Shown in pieces: positions 8,039-11,508 of a stretch of 11,508 bases of DNA; position 1 is the first letter of the stretch, and every line of letters starts with the position of its first letter. The translations under genes and the position numbers were made by a program. The stretch lies in NCBI GenBank assembly GCA_036939975.1, contig JALLPB010004138.1, positions 1 to 11,508 on the forward strand. The letters are read 5' to 3'. The notes under the pieces are model-generated. The model did no database searches, was not told where the DNA came from, and saw only the letters and a program-made list of their open reading frames with translations. Source of the stretch: Cyclostephanos tholiformis. Taxonomy: Eukaryota > Bacillariophyta > Thalassiosirophyceae > Thalassiosirales > Thalassiosiraceae.

Positions 8039-9436
8039 ATGGAAGCGTTTTCAAGCAACAAGAAAGAAGTGTTGGCGAATGCCTCGGGGTTGACCTCGCT
8101 CTTTGATAAGGAAAATATCACCCCCAACAAAACGACAAGGTCATCGTCGCAGTACAGAGTCGAGGTACCATCATGGACCCCGAAGACGAAAAAGTCCAAT
8201 CAAGTCCGAGGTGACCGCAAGGGGTCATGCAATAAGCCGATGACTGCCAATGGCTCACTACGCCAAGAAGTCATATCCGAAGACAACACGACTTCTGAAG
8301 CACATATTTACGAAGTCAACACTAAACCCTACAGGACCGTTGTGAATACCGATGGCAGTTTCGATATCGAGCCTTGGGGTCCCTCCACGATATGCGTTCT
8401 AAAACTCTATCGCCACAAAGAATCCGGGGCGACGCAACTTGTACTGCGGCTTCCCGAGAGTGGGGTACTTAAGCTCAACTTGGCGATTCGAAATAATGTA
8501 TTCTACTTGGGAATGCACATCTCTCGACAGAAGAAGGGACTTACCAAGGTCGGCCAGATTTCATTCTGTGCTCGTGAGAAAGATAAAGTCTTCGAGCGTT
8601 TCGTTTTGAAAGTGAAGTATGAGAACGTGAAGGCTCTCTACAGCAAATTACTTGAGTTGGGCGCCATACCGCAACCGCTCCACAAAACCCTCCGAGACAG
8701 TCAGGATACCAATTCTGCGGTACGCATGGGTGCCGAATTGGCATTGACCGTCGCCAAGGAGAACAATCACGTCAAATTCTTCGTCGCGTTGGCGAAAGAG
8801 CTGGCAAAGGAGGACACGGGCGGATCGGTACGTCAACTAGCTGGAGAACATCTCAAGAATTTACTCTTCGGGAAGGACGATGCCCTGCAGGTCAAACAGC
8901 ATGACAGGTGGAAGGCCATCTCTCCCAGCATTCGTAATGAGATCAAATCCACCGTCCTCAATGCGATGCGCAGTCCGGTGTGCTTGGCACGACACACCGC
9001 CATGCAGGTGTGTTCGGTAATCGCGGCTATCGAATTGCCGTACAATGAATGGCCAGAACTCCCATTGGTCATGCATGAGAACGTCACTAGTGCGGAGGGG
9101 GGCGACGGGATCAAGATATCGAGCCTCGAATGCATCGGTTCCACATGCAGTTGCATCGCAGATTTGATGAGCACGAGTGCCGACACGTCCGGTGTATCGC
9201 AGGAGGACACAGACCAGATGCTAATGACGATCGTGCGCGGCATACGAAGCAAGCCTGATCCCATCCGTGTTGCCGCCGTGAAGGCATTGAGTAACTCGTT
9301 ATCGTTCGCGAGGAAGTGTATGGAAATCTCGACCAAGAGGGATGATCCTTTCCAGCTACTTCTTTCTCACCACCGCCACCGCCACCACTACGCCACCGAA
9401 ATTGTCGAGCGCTATGGATTGAAGAAAAATGGGTGA
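8039..9436 (+). CDS. Nup50-type Ran-binding domain fused to N-terminal importin-beta HEAT repeats, 465 aa
   Basis: The protein has three parts. Residues 1-90 are disordered and hold a KEN box (DKENI, 24-26) and two CDK-like sites, TPNK (28-31) and TPKTK (47-51). Residues about 95-207 fit a Ran-binding domain of the Nup50/NPAP60 kind: PWGPSTICVLKLYRHK, TQLVLR, a LKLNLAI strand, and a final helix ALYSKLLELG. Residues about 222-430 match the start of importin beta: the IBN region (AELALTVAKENN, VRQLAGEHLKNLL, RWKAISPSIRNEIKSTVL), then IELPYNEWPELP, SLECIGSTC, MTIVRGIRS and VAAVKALSNSLSF. This covers about 210 of the roughly 870 residues of importin beta. The parts that hold importin alpha and most nucleoporin contacts are absent. 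The C-terminus diverges into a His-rich stretch (HHRHRHH). It starts at an ATG and has no intron. Both modules bind RanGTP in their families, so a Ran sink or regulator is a reasonable inference. Confidence 0.8.
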   Translation: MEAFSSNKKEVLANASGLTSLFDKENITPNKTTRSSSQYRVEVPSWTPKTKKSNQVRGDRKGSCNKPMTANGSLRQEVISEDNTTSEAHIYEVNTKPYRTVVNTDGSFDIEPWGPSTICVLKLYRHKESGATQLVLRLPESGVLKLNLAIRNNVFYLGMHISRQKKGLTKVGQISFCAREKDKVFERFVLKVKYENVKALYSKLLELGAIPQPLHKTLRDSQDTNSAVRMGAELALTVAKENNHVKFFVALAKELAKEDTGGSVRQLAGEHLKNLLFGKDDALQVKQHDRWKAISPSIRNEIKSTVLNAMRSPVCLARHTAMQVCSVIAAIELPYNEWPELPLVMHENVTSAEGGDGIKISSLECIGSTCSCIADLMSTSADTSGVSQEDTDQMLMTIVRGIRSKPDPIRVAAVKALSNSLSFARKCMEISTKRDDPFQLLLSHHRHRHHYATEIVERYGLKKNG

Positions 9437-9514
9437 CCTTCCGCAGATCATATCCAGGCTACTAGTGTATCGTAGCCATCTACATCAAGTATGTCCAATG
9501 CGGCATTAACATAA

Positions 9515-9985
9515 ACAACATTAGAACCCTCCGTTCTGCTACAGAATGATGTCAGGACGTTCATTTGCTCAGATTCTCAAGGATTCCAAACTATTTCTGA
9601 GGGGTCTGATGGCATCGGAATGTTTGATGATGCTGACGCAATTGAGGATGGCGTTACCACGGACAAGGCTTGTGAAAAAAATACATTGGGAGTGGTCCAC
9701 AAATCTCCAACGCAACGTGATATACACCTTAAGATCAAAAGATGTTGCAAAAGTGGAGAAGATATGATGTTGGGCAACATAAACCAGGTGTGCAATTCAC
9801 TCTTGAGGGAGAGTACCGTTCTATTGGACTTGAGATTGATACAGCAAGATGCGCTTTGGCAGTACGCTTCCTTCAAAAGGTATTGGGAGAATACCCACAT
9901 CTTAAAGTTGCAATATTCAACGAGAATATTGCAATACCAGGCAATTGGTCGGAGGTGGCCATTTTCTATTTTTGGGACAGAGTAA
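9515..9985 (+). other. Open frame without a good start, overlapping the next gene in another frame
   Basis: From 9515 to the stop at 9985 one frame is open for 156 codons. Its first ATG is at 9620. Before and after it the translation looks protein-like and acidic (DVRTFICSDSQGFQTI, GMFDDADAIEDGV), then mixed. The last part overlaps the exon at 9742-9981, which is read in a different frame and continues across an intron. The first half may be an upstream exon of that gene joined by splicing I cannot place, or the gene may carry a frameshift. I recognise no family. Confidence 0.35.
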
Positions 9986-10454
9986 GTTCTTCTTCACCCC
10001 TCCCAAGTGTATCAACATTTTCACTTTCTTAACTCAATAACCGTCATCACAGGCGTTCGGGCCTGAAGTTGCTCTAGGATTTTACCAGAATGTCCACCGT
10101 TCCATGCAGCATGATGTAATTTTGATCCAAAGCATTTTCAGAAGAAAAGAAAAAATGAAAGTCATGGAGAAATACTTTCATATCGAAGAATGCGCAACGT
10201 GTCCCCTAAATTTTATGAATGGTACAGCCAAAGATACATTAGTGGTATACAGATTGTCAAAACTTGTTAAAAAACGGGTGAGGCCTCCTGTGGGGGAGAG
10301 CATTGTGAGTGAATCAATTGCAAAATACGGCCCTTCCAACTGTGGAGACTCACTACGCAAGTTGTCAGGTGAACTGTGGGATAAACTGAATGATGGCAAG
10401 TTGGAATGTGCTTCTAAAAAGAGAAGGATACCATACAATATCGCCTGCTGTTAG
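9742..10454 (+). CDS. Unrecognised protein, two exons, about 213 aa; 5' end uncertain
   Basis: Exons 9742-9981 and 10053-10454 join in phase 0. The last residues of exon 1 (VAIFYFWDR) run on as AFGPEVALGFYQNVHRSMQ, giving a continuous protein-like sequence. I do not recognise the family. Visible features are a hydrophobic and aromatic central stretch, a Cys pair in EECATCPLNF, a basic LVKKRVRPP segment, and a basic tail KKRRIPYN that could be a nuclear signal. There is no transmembrane segment. The chosen ATG at 9742 is the first in frame, but the neighbouring frame (9515-9985) is also open, so the true N-terminus may lie upstream through another exon or a frameshift. The gene starts about 300 bp after the Ran-binding fusion gene on the same strand; no functional link is visible. 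It could also be a decayed mobile-element gene. Confidence 0.4.
9982..10052 (+). other. Intron of the unrecognised gene (71 bp)
   Basis: The donor is GACAGA|GTAAGT and the acceptor CATCACAG|GCGTTC. A pyrimidine-rich tract and TTAAC branch-like sequence lie before the acceptor. It is phase 0 and joins two frames that are otherwise interrupted between the exons. Confidence 0.6.
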
Positions 10455-10657
10455 CCATATTCGTCCAGGGTGCAGTGGAAGAAGCAGGACATTGGATTAT
10501 TGTTGCCGGCCACCGTGGTCATTATTTTTTTGTGAACAGAACCCTCGTATAAAGCTGGTTAGATGGTGTAACCCCATCCATCGAGGGATAAAAGTGACCT
10601 TGGATCAGTTTTTGCAAGACACGGAAGAGGAGAAGATAGAAATGACAACATACATAA

Positions 10658-10679
10658 CATGTAATATCACAATTACATG
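10658..10679. repeat. Perfect 8-bp inverted repeat, 6-nt loop
   Basis: CATGTAAT (10658-10665) pairs with ATTACATG (10672-10679). It lies about 200 bp downstream of the stop of the unrecognised gene, so it could be a 3' UTR hairpin or a relic of a mobile-element end. Confidence 0.45.
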
Positions 10680-10922
10680 GGTTAAATTGAGTTTGTTGTT
10701 TGCTGCTGTTCATTTATGCACATAACTATGCCATCCCACCCTTGGCATGCGCCCCCCTGCCGCCGCTGTCGCCACCACTGTATCTTTCATCATTTTTGAC
10801 TGATCCTTGATCCCTAGGACATATTTGGCGACCAGTAATTGTTAAAATGTTTGGATTGAGGTTCAACTGTTGACAGATAGTTTTTTGATGGATAGTTTTT
10901 CAATGGGAGATGACCCACTTTA

Positions 10923-10950
10923 ATGCATCTAACTTGCCCTACAGATGCAT
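10923..10950. repeat. Perfect 8-bp inverted repeat, 12-nt loop
   Basis: ATGCATCT (10923-10930) pairs with AGATGCAT (10943-10950) in AT-rich non-coding DNA. The role is unknown. Confidence 0.4.
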
Positions 10951-11342
10951 ACCTAAATTTTATCCTATGAAAATATGCTGAACGTCAAATCACATATGAA
11001 TTCCAATCATGTCAGGGTTGTTGTAGCAGTGATGCCAAATATACTAAATCTTAGTAATTGTTTGCATTAGTTTTTATATGGGAGGTGAAGTGCTGTACAT
11101 GCACCTATCTTATGGCGACAGAAATTCATACTAGAATCAATGATGGCTGCCATAATGGCTGTCTTTGGAGGCAGGGGGGGAGATCACCTGTTTATTATTC
11201 AGAAGGAGTAGAGGAGTTGCATGGTGGCAGCTTAATCTCTGTTTCTGCTAGTGGAGCATCGTGCATCAGCAACAAAAGAACAGGCTGATGCGGAAGATAA
11301 GGAACAGGAGGATAATGACCTTGCAGTTGTTGGTGGCGTTCA

Positions 11343-11507
11343 TCACAGTGATGACAGCAACGAAGAGGACCATGACAAACGAAAGTGTAGGATCTCATCC
11401 TTCAGTTCACAATCCTCCATGTTACGAATCTCTGTGCCCTTATGCCAATTAGCCACCACATACTTGATGTAATCAACTTCTTCTTGTGGGCGACATTGTT
11501 GGATGGA
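11343..11507 (-). CDS. Partial unrecognised reading frame entering from the right edge
   Basis: On the minus strand the frame is open from the window edge to a TGA at 11343, 54 codons. The first 43 or so residues look like a folded, charged protein (QEEVDYIKYVVANWHKG, EIRNMEDCELKDEILHF). The last residues (SWSSSLLSSL) look like read-through into non-coding DNA, so an intron donor or a decayed end may lie near 11380. The family is not identified. The style resembles polyprotein or transposase-linked genes of protist genomes, but that is only an impression. Confidence 0.3.
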   Translation of the reverse strand, partial: SIQQCRPQEEVDYIKYVVANWHKGTEIRNMEDCELKDEILHFRLSWSSSLLSSL

Positions 11508-11508
11508 G

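Larger units (their letters stand above)
10455..11342. other. Region without a supportable gene
   Basis: No frame here is convincing. The frame covering 10537-10660 holds a short protein-like piece (GIKVTLDQFLQDTEEEKIE) that could be an exon remnant, but I cannot place splice sites with confidence. The 11251-11472 plus frame is acidic and overlaps the reading frame on the opposite strand. Two perfect 8-bp hairpins are listed separately. A 10-bp direct repeat GATAGTTTTT occurs at 10876 and 10891. Confidence 0.4.

Noticed and set aside
8833..9336. 167-codon minus-strand frame inside the fusion gene
   Set aside because: It overlaps the importin-beta-like region, whose protein match is on the plus strand. 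It has no motif of its own.
9476..11475. TACATCAAGTATGT shared between 9481 on plus and the minus strand near 11475
   Set aside because: A 14-base match somewhere in a window this size is expected about by chance, and the flanks do not align well.

Overview
The window looks like nuclear DNA of a unicellular eukaryote. Three GT-AG introns can be placed (about 93, 363 and 71 bp), the spacers are AT-rich and untranslated, and the recognisable proteins are eukaryotic: Ran GTPase, a Nup50-type Ran-binding domain, importin-beta HEAT repeats and a piggyBac transposase. Short introns, Ser-rich low-complexity proteins and a long piggyBac protein fit a diatom or other stramenopile. That assignment is an inference, because no organelle or species-diagnostic gene is present. 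No tRNA, rRNA, CRISPR array or bacterial operon signal was seen.

Layout. Bases 1-977 hold AT-rich non-coding sequence with one hairpin and an open stretch without ATG. Bases 978-2282 (+) carry a two-exon gene for a Ser-rich, probably disordered protein of unknown function. Bases 2283-2987 are an intergenic spacer with short repeats. Bases 2988-6173 are a candidate complete piggyBac transposon between two TTAA sites, with an uninterrupted 948-aa transposase on the minus strand (3050-5896). It may be nested in an older short inverted-repeat element whose arms lie at 2749-2792 and 6209-6247. Bases 6585-7598 (-) encode a divergent Ran GTPase. Bases 7599-8038 are a shared divergent promoter region containing a degenerate 39-bp tandem repeat. 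Bases 8039-9436 (+) encode a fusion of a Nup50-like Ran-binding domain to the first HEAT repeats of importin beta. Bases 9515-10454 hold an unrecognised, partly overlapping coding region with one good intron. Bases 10455-11342 have no supportable gene, and an unrecognised reading frame enters from the right edge (11343-11507, -).

The most interesting content is the head-to-head pair at 6585-9436. One gene is a Ran paralogue of exactly canonical length with a complete P-loop and DTAGQ motif. Its guanine-specificity motif NKxD reads NNVE, and the NTF2-contact Phe of switch II is Arg. Its divergent neighbour joins two different Ran-binding modules in one protein and lacks the cargo-binding bulk of importin beta. 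Together they look like a private Ran plus Ran-binder module that could act beside, or against, the housekeeping nuclear-transport cycle. The domain identities are well supported by the sequence. The functional coupling is inference.
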